Below are positions 55,690 to 63,897 of a DNA stretch of 64,000 nt, one piece after another. The stretch is from Anaerolineae bacterium (GTDB lineage: Bacteria; Chloroflexota; Anaerolineae; 4572-78; J111): positions 101,564 through 165,563 of the forward strand of contig JAFGNV010000181.1 of NCBI GenBank assembly GCA_016926805.1. The letters run 5' to 3'. How positions within the stretch are numbered: the first letter of the stretch is position 1; each line of letters starts with the position of its first letter. The notes beneath the pieces are model-generated. The model saw only the letters and a program-made list of their open reading frames with translations, had not been told where the DNA came from and searched no databases. The translations under genes were made by a program, and so were the position numbers.

Positions 55690-55710
55690 ATCCTGAGATA
55701 AGGAGGCATT

Positions 55711-56700
55711 ATGGGCATTATTCACCTGGCCCCAACGGGCCGTTCGCCCGGCGCGGTAACGGCTCCGCTGGCTCATCTCGAACACGTTTTTGCAGAACAG
55801 CAAGATAACGGCCAACGGCTAGAAAAATCGGTGCTGCCGCGGCGATTGGGCTACCCGGTTGAAGCCATTGTGCTGTTTGTGTCGGACCCCATGCGGCGGG
55901 CCTATAAAGGCCACGCGGCCTACGAAACTATTTACAATAAATATGGTTCGCGCGAGGCTATTCACGTTTATCCTAAAGAGCGGCACAGCGTGAATGACAT
56001 TGTTGCCGATTTTGTGGAAAAAGCCCTGCGCGACGCCCATAAGACCACGCTCTACGTCCGGCAAGTCAATGTAAATGATTTTAACGATTGCTTCCGGGTT
56101 ATTGCCGAAACCGTGCTGGCCCTGGGCCGGCCTGACGACCTGGGCAAAACTTTGTGGGCCAATCTTACCGGCGGCACCAATATTCTTAATGCCGCCTTAT
56201 TGGAGGTAACTTTTTTAAGCGGCCTGATCAGCAACCTTTATTACATTTTTACCGACGGCGACGACCGCAAATATCTGCAACCTGTTACCACGGATTACCG
56301 TCGTTTTGTGGATAATCACTGGCGCGACGTGCCTCTGGTAAAAACCAACTTTGATGAACGTTACCGCCATCTACTCTTCTTCTTGGCCGCCGAAGACAAG
56401 TGGTGGGAAACCGCTCAGCTTTTTTATGCCCTGCAAAGCCAATTTCCCGAAGCGTTCCAATTGATGCAGTTAGAGTTGTTCCAGAAACAGTGGCTCCGCA
56501 AAATGGGCCGGGACCTTGACTGGGAGCTGGCTGAAAACAACCAGGAAACCGGCCGGGTTCGCCTGACTGAAGCCGGCTACCAAACCATTGGTCGGCTGGA
56601 AGGTAATTTGTTCCAAACCCTGGTGCAGCGTGGTGACGCACCGCTGATTGATATTCAGGCTCTTAGAGATAAACTGGATACTGATAAGATAGACTTATAA
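55711..56700 (+). CDS. CARF-domain protein with C-terminal winged helix
   Basis: A 329-aa protein. The N-terminal CARF-like Rossmann fold has the ligand loop LWANLTGGTNILNAALLEVTFLSGL (about residue 150) and an early strand AIVLFVSDP. The C-terminal half (about 215-329) is helical and closes with GRVRLTEAGYQTIGRLEG, a winged-helix signature. I see no HEPN R-x4-6-H or nuclease motif, so it is more likely a ligand-controlled DNA-binding or adaptor protein than an RNase. AAGGAGG precedes the ATG, 21 bases after csm5. A HEPN remnant cannot be excluded by eye. Confidence 0.7.
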   Translation: MGIIHLAPTGRSPGAVTAPLAHLEHVFAEQQDNGQRLEKSVLPRRLGYPVEAIVLFVSDPMRRAYKGHAAYETIYNKYGSREAIHVYPKERHSVNDIVADFVEKALRDAHKTTLYVRQVNVNDFNDCFRVIAETVLALGRPDDLGKTLWANLTGGTNILNAALLEVTFLSGLISNLYYIFTDGDDRKYLQPVTTDYRRFVDNHWRDVPLVKTNFDERYRHLLFFLAAEDKWWETAQLFYALQSQFPEAFQLMQLELFQKQWLRKMGRDLDWELAENNQETGRVRLTEAGYQTIGRLEGNLFQTLVQRGDAPLIDIQALRDKLDTDKIDL

Positions 56701-56759
56701 ACCAATACCCAGCCTGCCCTTGGGGTGGGTGTTGATGGAATTAAAGGATCGGAGGCAGC

Positions 56760-57647
56760 ATGAGCAATAAAATGGTAGCCTTGATGGGCGAGCAGCCCAT
56801 TCCTAACCTGCTACCGATTCGTTACGATCAGCCGACCGAGGTTTTGTTGGTGCGAACCAAACGCACCGAACAGACAGCGGCGCGCCTGGCCCGGATCATC
56901 AGACCAAAGGCCAAGGTCTTTTTCAGTGACGTTGATCCCTACGATATTTCAGCCATTTATCAGGAGCTGACAGAGAGAATAGAAGTGTTGGGGTGGTTGT
57001 GGGCTGAAACTGTTTTCAACCTGACCGGCGGCACCAAGACGATGGCGTTTGCGGCCTATCAGGTGGCCGTTGATCAGGCTAGCCAATTTCTTTACCTGGA
57101 GAGCGAGCACAGTCAGAGCCGCCTGCGCCAATATGCGTTTGAGCACCGGCTGGCCACGTTACAGCGGGATACCATCATTCCTGCCGTGATCACCATTGAC
57201 GACTACTTGCGGGCTTACCTGGACGATTACCAGTTTCGTGAGGTTAAGGAAGCCTTTGAGCAAACGCTTCTAGATGCGCTGAAGGGCAAAGTGGACGAAA
57301 TCGCAGCGGCAGTGCAAGGCCCAACCGGCAGCCTGGACCTGGATTTGGTGATACGCACCGGCAATCAGGTGGGCATTGTTGAGGCCAAAACCGGGCGCAA
57401 GGCGAAGAGGAAAGAAGGGATTGACCAGCTTAACACCGCCGCTGGGCAGAAGTACTTGGGCACATATACCAAAAAATTCTTGGTGGTTGATGCCTCTTGG
57501 GAGAAACTGACCAATCTACGTGATCTGGCCGACGCCCGGCACGTAAAGGTGATCGAGTTACCTGACTACGGCGAGACTAAGACGTTGACTGTGGCTGAAC
57601 AACAGAGACTGGTGCAAGCAATCAAAGCCGAACTGGGAGACGCTTAA
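56760..57647 (+). CDS. Card1/Can2-type CARF nuclease
   Basis: This 295-aa protein begins MVALMGEQPIPNLLPIRYDQPTEVLLVRT, the DUF1887/Card1 CARF start, with ligand loop FNLTGGTKTMAFAAYQVA. The C-terminal PD-(D/E)xK nuclease shows SLDLDLVIRTGNQVGIVEAKTG (D and ExK) and a downstream QKYLGTYTKKFLVV core. Family members cut nucleic acid when bound to cyclic tetra-adenylate. The protein is shorter than many relatives. GGAGG precedes the ATG. This is the clearest toxic effector in the locus. Confidence 0.85.
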   Translation: MSNKMVALMGEQPIPNLLPIRYDQPTEVLLVRTKRTEQTAARLARIIRPKAKVFFSDVDPYDISAIYQELTERIEVLGWLWAETVFNLTGGTKTMAFAAYQVAVDQASQFLYLESEHSQSRLRQYAFEHRLATLQRDTIIPAVITIDDYLRAYLDDYQFREVKEAFEQTLLDALKGKVDEIAAAVQGPTGSLDLDLVIRTGNQVGIVEAKTGRKAKRKEGIDQLNTAAGQKYLGTYTKKFLVVDASWEKLTNLRDLADARHVKVIELPDYGETKTLTVAEQQRLVQAIKAELGDA

Positions 57648-57650
57648 CCG

Positions 57651-58037
57651 ATGATTCTCATCAACCTCTCCCACCCGTTCACCGACGCCCAGCGGGCAGC
57701 TATCGAAACGATGACCAACCAAACCATCACCCGCCTGATCGAGCGAATGGTCCACTTTGAGGTGGATCAACCGTTTGCCGAACAAGCAGCCACCCTGGTG
57801 GATGGCTTGGGCCTGACCCCCATCGAGTGGCAGCAGTCGCCATTGGTGGTGAATCTGCCCAGTCTGAATTTTGGGGCAGCGGCAGTGCTGGCCGAGCTGC
57901 ACGGACGCTGCGGCTACTTTCCATCGATGGTGCGGCTGCGGCCGGTGGAGAATAGCCTACCGCCGCAGTATGAGGTGGCGGAGATTGTGAATCTGCAAGC
58001 CATCCGCGATAAAGCCAGACAAAAACGGGGTAAGTAG
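57651..58037 (+). CDS. csx15: Csx15-family protein (soluble)
   Basis: A 128-aa protein. Matches Csx15: ILINLSHPFTDAQRAAIE at the start, GLTPIEWQQSPLVVNLPSLNFGAAAVLAELHGRCGYFPSMVRLRP, and EVAEIVNLQAIRDKAR at the end. Csx15 is a small type III accessory with a predicted role in cyclic-oligoadenylate binding or turnover; this is an inference for this protein. It starts four bases after the Card1-like gene and is followed by a membrane-anchored paralogue. Confidence 0.85.
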   Translation: MILINLSHPFTDAQRAAIETMTNQTITRLIERMVHFEVDQPFAEQAATLVDGLGLTPIEWQQSPLVVNLPSLNFGAAAVLAELHGRCGYFPSMVRLRPVENSLPPQYEVAEIVNLQAIRDKARQKRGK

Positions 58038-58040
58038 GCC

Positions 58041-58080
58041 CGAAATCGCACATTGCCAATCGCAAATCGTAAATCGCAAA
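58041..58080. repeat. Tandem AAATCGC/T short repeats (copy 1)
   Basis: Intergenic run of CAATCGCAAATCGTAAATCGC-type units, about 7-8 bases each, just before the membrane-anchored csx15. Related tracts are at 58661-58704 and 61051-61091. Confidence 0.6.
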
Positions 58081-58093
58081 AAGGAACATTGAA

Positions 58094-58657
58094 ATGACAC
58101 TCCAAAATATCTTATCTATCTGTGCCATTATCACCGGGGTGGTGGCGGTGATTGAACTGTTGGAATACGTTTTTACCAAGAACATTCCCTGGCTGGCGCG
58201 CCTGGCGCGCCAACTGATGCGCTGGCTGCGGCGGCGATTGGGTCGGACAGCAGTGGCGCCGGGCCAGCGCTGTCTGGTGCTCAACTTCTCGGCCCATCCG
58301 ATTATGCCCAGCCAGCGGCAGGCCATTCGGACTGCAATGAATTGGCCCACCCTCGAGGTGATTGACGCCGGGTTGGGTAATGTACCGGAAGATAAGGATT
58401 TTGTAGCCGAAGCTATCAATCACCTGGAGAGAATTGATCTTTTGCCCAGCGAGTGGCAAATCTTCCCCATGGTGGTGGTGCCGGCCGGTTATGCGCCGGT
58501 CTGGTCGGTGCTGCTGGCCGAATTGCATGGCCGGTTGGGGTATTTTCCCGATATGGTGCGGCTGCGCCCAACATTGGTTGAGGCCGAGGAAAAATACGAG
58601 GTGGCCCAGATTGTATCGCTGCGGGAGATCCGCAACCAGGCCCGGGCCAAACGATGA
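58094..58657 (+). CDS. Membrane-anchored Csx15 paralogue
   Basis: This 187-aa protein starts with one transmembrane helix (ILSICAIITGVVAVIELLEYVF, residues 5-27) and a very basic linker (RLARQLMRWLRRRLGR). A Csx15-like domain follows from about residue 58 (LVLNFSAHPIMPSQRQAIR, LLPSEWQIFPMVVVPAGYAPVWSVLLAELHGRLGYFPDMVRLRP, EVAQIVSLREIRNQAR). It is clearly paralogous to the preceding soluble Csx15, but the domain is anchored to the membrane. A role at the membrane in signal degradation or in an effector response is inferred. AAAGGAAC precedes the ATG. Confidence 0.82.
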   Translation: MTLQNILSICAIITGVVAVIELLEYVFTKNIPWLARLARQLMRWLRRRLGRTAVAPGQRCLVLNFSAHPIMPSQRQAIRTAMNWPTLEVIDAGLGNVPEDKDFVAEAINHLERIDLLPSEWQIFPMVVVPAGYAPVWSVLLAELHGRLGYFPDMVRLRPTLVEAEEKYEVAQIVSLREIRNQARAKR

Positions 58658-58660
58658 CCC

Positions 58661-58704
58661 ACGATTTACGATTTCGGATTTACGATTTCGGATTTACGAT
58701 TTTA
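58661..58704. repeat. Tandem ACGATTT short repeats (copy 2, inverted)
   Basis: ACGATTTACGATTTCGGATTT and similar units lie between csx15 and the RT gene, in the opposite orientation to copies 1 and 3. Confidence 0.6.
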
Positions 58705-58736
58705 GGCTGACGACATCGCGCCCTGGGGGTTGTTGA

Positions 58737-59732
58737 ATGGGACGTTTGTTTAACCAAATCACCAGCCTGAATAACCTGGCCGGGGCCTGGGAGGAGGTGG
58801 TGGATAACAAAGGCAGCCCCGGCATTGACGGAATAACCCTGGAGGAGTTTGCCCGCCACTGGGAGGCGAACCTGATGGAGCTGCGCCAGGCGGTACGGGC
58901 CAACCGCTACCGGCCGGATCGGCTGCAACGTTTTACCATTCCCAAGCGAGACGGCTCGCCGCGCCTGTTGGGCAACCTGACCGTGCGAGACAAGGTGTTG
59001 CAGCGAGCCGTACTGCGGGTGCTGGACGACCTCTACGAACGTTGTTTTTTGGATTGCAGTTTTGCCTACCGCCAGGGCCGCTCGGTGCAGCAGGCGGTGG
59101 AACGGGTGGTGCAGGCCCGCGACCTGGGCCGGCGGTGGGTGTTAGACGCCGATATCGACGATTTTTTTCATAGCCTGGATCACCACCTGCTCTTGCGTTT
59201 TTTGCGGGAAACCATTAACGATGAACCTTTGTTGCGTCTGATTGTGCTCTGGCTCAACGAGGGCTGCCCCGACCCGGATTGGGCCGCCGGTACGCCGTTG
59301 GGCGCCATTATCTCGCCGCTGTTGTCGAACATTTACCTGCATTACCTGGATTTGGTGATGACCCGGACTTTGCCCGGCTTCGGTTTGAGGGAGGCTGATA
59401 CCCAATCGGAGGATTGGGCCCAATCGGAGGATTGGGCCCAACTAAGTGATTGGGAATACGTGCGTTATGCCGATGACTTCATTGTGCTGTGCCGCAGCCA
59501 GGCCCAGGCTGAAGCGGCTTTGCAGGTGGTGGAGGAAACGTTGGCAACCCTGCTTTTAGATTTGGAACCCAACAAAACAACCATTACCACCTTTGACCAG
59601 GGCTTTGAATACCTGGGCTGCATCTTTGAGGGCGATCTTTTCTATTTTGAGTGGGAGGAGCAACGCATTGAAGTCAGCGATGATCGGGGTTGGAAGCTGT
59701 TTTACCGGTACGGGCCGGAGGGATACGAGTGA
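58737..59732 (+). CDS. CRISPR-associated reverse transcriptase (stand-alone)
   Basis: A 331-aa RT of the group II-intron-like type. It has KGSPGIDGITLEEFARH, IPKRDGSPRLLGNLTVRDKVLQRAV, FAYRQGRSVQQAV, VLDADIDDFFHSL (first catalytic aspartates), GTPLGAIISPLLSNIYLH and RYADDFIVLC (catalytic YADD, about residue 245). It is followed with one-base overlap by cas1, so the pair is translated together and the RT should help acquire spacers from RNA. It is separate from Cas1, unlike the common RT-Cas1 fusion. A QSEDWA tandem insertion precedes YADD. No intron maturase or endonuclease domain is seen. Confidence 0.92.
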   Translation: MGRLFNQITSLNNLAGAWEEVVDNKGSPGIDGITLEEFARHWEANLMELRQAVRANRYRPDRLQRFTIPKRDGSPRLLGNLTVRDKVLQRAVLRVLDDLYERCFLDCSFAYRQGRSVQQAVERVVQARDLGRRWVLDADIDDFFHSLDHHLLLRFLRETINDEPLLRLIVLWLNEGCPDPDWAAGTPLGAIISPLLSNIYLHYLDLVMTRTLPGFGLREADTQSEDWAQSEDWAQLSDWEYVRYADDFIVLCRSQAQAEAALQVVEETLATLLLDLEPNKTTITTFDQGFEYLGCIFEGDLFYFEWEEQRIEVSDDRGWKLFYRYGPEGYE

Positions 59733-60739
59733 TGGCCACTTTATACGTAACCGAGCCGGGCGCGCGCCTGGAAAAAGAATACAAGCGACTGCGGGTGGTT
59801 GACCCGGAGGACCAGACCCTGCTGGTGGTACCCCTGGTGCGGGTGAGTGAGGTGGTGCTGGTGGGCTGGGCGGGCGCGACCACACCGGCCATGTTGTCGT
59901 TGCTGGATAACGATATTGGCCTGACCTTTTTGACCCGGCAGGGTAAACTGCGGGGCCGGTTGACCCCGCCCACCGGCAAAAATCTGCCGCTGCGCCGCCA
60001 GCAATACCGGCAGGCGGAAGACGCCCCGTTTTGCCTGCGCCTGAGCCGGGCGATTGTGGGCGGCAAGCTGCGCAACAGCCGCACTATGGCCCGCCGGATG
60101 ATGCGCGGAGGCGCCGCCGCCGCGCCGGAGCAGATTCAGCGCCTGAAAACGTGCCTCCGCGAAGCCGGTCGCAGCGCCGATATTGCGGCCCTAATGGGCC
60201 AGGAAGGCCGGGGGGCCAAGGCTTATTTTGCCGTGTTTCGCGCGGCCATCCAGGAACGGTTGCCTTTTGGGGCGCGCACGCGCCGGCCGCCCCAGGACCC
60301 GGTGAACGCCTTGCTTGGCCTGGGCTACAGCTTATTGACCGGCAATCTGATCACGGCCCTGGAAATTGTGGGGTTAGACCCCTACTGCGGTTTTTTCCAC
60401 GGGCCAACCAGCTATGGCCGGCCCGCCCTGGCCCTGGACTTAATGGAGGAATTCCGGCCCCTGGTGGTCGACTCGGTGGTGCTGACCCTGGTCAACAAAC
60501 GCATGCTGACCGGGGAGGATTTTGAAGCCGGTGGTCCGGCGGAGCAGGGCATTTATTTGACCCGGCGCGGCCGGCGGGTTTTTTTTGAACAATATACGCG
60601 CCGGCTCAACACATCGGTGTATCACCCCACCGCCGGACGCGCCTTGAGCTATCAAAAGATTTTTGAAGTGCAGGCCCGCCAACTGGCCAAGTTGATCCAG
60701 GCTGAGATTGACGAGTACCAGCCGTTTTTGGTAAAATAA
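59732..60739 (+). CDS. cas1: Cas1 integrase
   Basis: This 335-aa protein has a beta-rich N-domain (MATLYVTEPGARLEKEYKRLRVVD) and a C-terminal catalytic domain with NALLGLGYSLLTGNLI (glutamate region lies here or nearby), GLDPYCGFFHGP (histidine) and ALALDLMEEFRPLVVD (aspartate/glutamate). Length is normal. It starts at the ATG overlapping the RT stop (TGATGG), not at the earlier ORF-track start. It should insert spacers together with Cas2 at the leader end. Confidence 0.94.
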   Translation: MATLYVTEPGARLEKEYKRLRVVDPEDQTLLVVPLVRVSEVVLVGWAGATTPAMLSLLDNDIGLTFLTRQGKLRGRLTPPTGKNLPLRRQQYRQAEDAPFCLRLSRAIVGGKLRNSRTMARRMMRGGAAAAPEQIQRLKTCLREAGRSADIAALMGQEGRGAKAYFAVFRAAIQERLPFGARTRRPPQDPVNALLGLGYSLLTGNLITALEIVGLDPYCGFFHGPTSYGRPALALDLMEEFRPLVVDSVVLTLVNKRMLTGEDFEAGGPAEQGIYLTRRGRRVFFEQYTRRLNTSVYHPTAGRALSYQKIFEVQARQLAKLIQAEIDEYQPFLVK

Positions 60740-60752
60740 ATCGACAATCGCC

Positions 60753-61037
60753 ATGTCCAGACAATTCATTTTAGTCGTCTACGACATCAGCAACGACAAA
60801 CGGCGGACCAAACTGCACAATACGCTGAAAGATTTTGGCACGCCGGTGCAATATAGCGTGTTTGAATGCCTGTTGGACGAGGCCGGTTTGAAGAAAATGA
60901 AAAAAGCCGTGACCAAAGTGATCAAACCCCGGCTCGACCGGGTGCGCTACTATCCCATGTGCCAGGCCTGCCTGCAAGGCGTGCAGGTGACCAGCGGCCC
61001 GGAACTGCTGCACGAAACCGAAGTAACGGTGGTATAG
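60753..61037 (+). CDS. cas2: Cas2
   Basis: This 94-aa ferredoxin-like protein has FILVVYDISNDKRRTKLHNTLKDFGTPVQYSVFECLLDEA and CQACLQGVQVTSG. It dimerises to bridge Cas1 dimers in the spacer-integration complex. It lies 14 bases after cas1 and is the last cas gene before the array. Confidence 0.95.
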   Translation: MSRQFILVVYDISNDKRRTKLHNTLKDFGTPVQYSVFECLLDEAGLKKMKKAVTKVIKPRLDRVRYYPMCQACLQGVQVTSGPELLHETEVTVV

Positions 61038-61494
61038 GCGAGACAATGGCAAATTACAAATCGCCAATCGTCAATCGACAATCGTAAATCCGAACATGTT
61101 CCAAACCACCCTACCCCCCGGCCATGCCCGGATTCTATTTGACATAACCGGGCCAAACCAGCGCCTAAACCCGGCGTGGGTGAGGTCGGGCCGGGCGCTG
61201 GCGGTCATCGGCCGGTCGATTTCAGCGCCGGGCTCGCCGGATGGCCGGGCTCGCCGGAATCGATCTCCCACTCTGGCCCGCCTGGGGGCGAGAGATGGGG
61301 TTGAAGACCCCCAGGCGGAGCCAGGGGGTGGCCCCCCTGGACAGGGGGCCAAAAACGAGCATGGCCGGGCCTGGCAGCCGGGAAACGATGCTCGGAAACC
61401 AAACAATTTGCCTCAAACGCAGAAAGGAGACCAAAAAATGACCCAAAGAAAGCAAAAAGGCCAAATGTTTGCAGTTGGGTAGGGGAGAGAGAGG
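61038..61494 (+). promoter_or_regulatory. Leader region of the CRISPR array
   Basis: About 457 bases without a convincing gene. It contains AATCG-type short repeats (61051-61091) and a TTGACA at about 61140 without a clear -10. Two hairpins are present: GGCCCCC/GGGGGCC (61330-61350) and CGAGCAT/ATGCTCG (61356-61394). The part next to the first repeat is purine-rich. ORFs here (for example 61096-61482) are low-complexity shadows. The same-strand position after cas2 and before the first repeat supports leader function. Confidence 0.55.
61051..61091. repeat. Tandem AATCG short repeats (copy 3)
   Basis: Units such as AATCGCC, AATCGTC, AATCGAC and AATCGTA follow one another just after cas2. Same family as the tracts at 58041 and 58661. 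Confidence 0.6.
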
Positions 61495-63897
61495 GATGAA
61501 ATAGACTGAAAGCTCGGAGGAGCATTAAGACTCGGCTTCAGCCTCCTCGGCCTTCACCTCTACCGTAGCAACCACAGGATGAAATAGACTGAAAGCTCGG
61601 AGGAGCATTAAGACGTTTTTCGGCGGCCAAAGCAGCCACCGGAACCAAGGCCTTCGGATGAAATAGACTGAAAGCTCGGAGGAGCATTAAGACAGAAACG
61701 TTGATATTTTGATAAATTGCTACAGGAATGCAGATGAAATAGACTGAAAGCTCGGAGGAGCATTAAGACTAGGGGATGGCCGGATTGGTGACAATTTCGT
61801 CGCGGCTGAGATGAAATAGACTGAAAGCTCGGAGGAGCATTAAGACGGGCAGGGTTACCAACAGATCGCCATAGCCATCGGCAAAGACGATGAAATAGAC
61901 TGAAAGCTCGGAGGAGCATTAAGACCTTTCCCTCCATAGGAGGTTCGGGTGCAGCTTCCCCAGGATGAAATAGACTGAAAGCTCGGAGGAGCATTAAGAC
62001 TCGCTTCAGGCTTACTCTACTGGCAGCAAATAAACCCGCTCAGATGAAATAGACTGAAAGCTCGGAGGAGCATTAAGACATAAAAAACAGCGGTCGAATT
62101 AAAAATACCGCCCGAGTAGATGAAATAGACTGAAAGCTCGGAGGAGCATTAAGACTCGAAGTGACAGGAGTCACGATGCTACCCGAAATCGACAAGATGA
62201 AATAGACTGAAAGCTCGGAGGAGCATTAAGACGTTGGTGCCGCTTTGTAATGCAAGGGCTAAAATACGAGCGATGATGAAATAGACTGAAAGCTCGGAGG
62301 AGCATTAAGACGAAAAAGGCCCGCGGATTACCTGGGTCGTCTGTCCTAAGGATGAAATAGACTGAAAGCTCGGAGGAGCATTAAGACGACCAACAGGCTC
62401 TTGCCCGGGTAAAGGCCCTCAAACTCAAGATGAAATAGACTGAAAGCTCGGAGGAGCATTAAGACACTGTCGCTAGGCTTGTAATAAAGCCTCACACTGG
62501 AAAGATCCGATGAAATAGACTGAAAGCTCGGAGGAGCATTAAGACCGATGGTTTTGATTAAAAAGGTTCTTACAAACACTGCTACTTTAGTTGATGAAAT
62601 AGACTGAAAGCTCGGAGGAGCATTAAGACCAAGGCAGGGAATGGGTACATCGGGCTGAAACATTGGATGAAATAGACTGAAAGCTCGGAGGAGCATTAAG
62701 ACATAGACCGTAAATGCCATGTACAACACGGCTATCGTGACCAACACGATGAAATAGACTGAAAGCTCGGAGGAGCATTAAGACTTGCCAACCTGTGCTC
62801 CGGAAACGCAGCCAGCGGTGCTTTGGATGAAATAGACTGAAAGCTCGGAGGAGCATTAAGACGACTAGGCACAACTCCAGTGTCTGATGCGCTACTACCA
62901 CAAGCGATGAAATAGACTGAAAGCTCGGAGGAGCATTAAGACAGATAGTGCTGTAGGCCCATACCGTGTCGTCTGGATTTGATGAAATAGACTGAAAGCT
63001 CGGAGGAGCATTAAGACTCGTTGATACCTACAAGTTCCGCAATCGGTTGCGTCAAACTTGTAGATGAAATAGACTGAAAGCTCGGAGGAGCATTAAGACA
63101 CAATGGACTGCCGGGTTTGACCCATAACGGCAAAAAATCAACAGATGAAATAGACTGAAAGCTCGGAGGAGCATTAAGACCCACCGCCCCGTTGACATTG
63201 AGCCTATTCGGACTCGCTGGCTGGATGAAATAGACTGAAAGCTCGGAGGAGCATTAAGACACGACGGTCAATCTCTTCTTGGTCATTCTGACCTCCATTT
63301 CCCGCATCGGATGAAATAGACTGAAAGCTCGGAGGAGCATTAAGACTAGCCCCAGTCCCTCCAAGACTTTCTCAGCATAGACGAGATGAAATAGACTGAA
63401 AGCTCGGAGGAGCATTAAGACGATAATCCCGAGGTAGCTGGAGTGGATTTCTTCTTAGATGAAATAGACTGAAAGCTCGGAGGAGCATTAAGACCAAAAC
63501 AGCGGTAGGCCACTTCTCATCATTACGCTTTGATGAAATAGACTGAAAGCTCGGAGGAGCATTAAGACTTAACATCCCTTTACCGCTCCAATCCACCGTT
63601 CTAGTCGGGCCTCCCAGTCGAGATGAAATAGACTGAAAGCTCGGAGGAGCATTAAGACTCAAGTCGGAACGTTCCGACTTTGTCAAACCACCGGGCGGCT
63701 CAGATGAAATAGACTGAAAGCTCGGAGGAGCATTAAGACCGAGCAGCAGCAACTTGCCAACTCGTGGTAGGATTTGATGAAATAGACTGAAAGCTCGGAG
63801 GAGCATTAAGACCTTCGGCGGCATCGCAGGCAAACTGGCTGATGCTCACCACACCAAATAGATGAAATAGACTGAAAGCTCGGAGGAGCATTAAGAC
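61495..63897 (+). CRISPR. CRISPR array, 31 identical 37-bp repeats, 30 spacers
   Basis: The 37-bp repeat begins GATGAAATAGACTGAAAGC and ends GAGGAGCATTAAGAC. I count 31 copies without a visible mismatch. Spacers are 36-53 bp. The 3' end ATTAAGAC would give the 8-nt crRNA tag typical of type III (compare ATTGAAAC), so I read transcription on the plus strand, same direction as cas genes. A small GCTC/GAGC stem lies inside the repeat. No cas6 lies in the window to process it. Many apparent minus-strand ORFs here are repeat translations and are not genes. Confidence 0.98.

Noticed and set aside
55711-56700. Csm6/Csx1-type HEPN ribonuclease
   Set aside because: The CARF loop is clear, but I could not find a convincing R-x4-6-H motif. 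The C-terminus looks like a winged helix.
61096-61482. 128-aa ORF in the CRISPR leader
   Set aside because: Low-complexity Arg/Gly/Pro composition, no ribosome site, and it lies in the leader between cas2 and the array.
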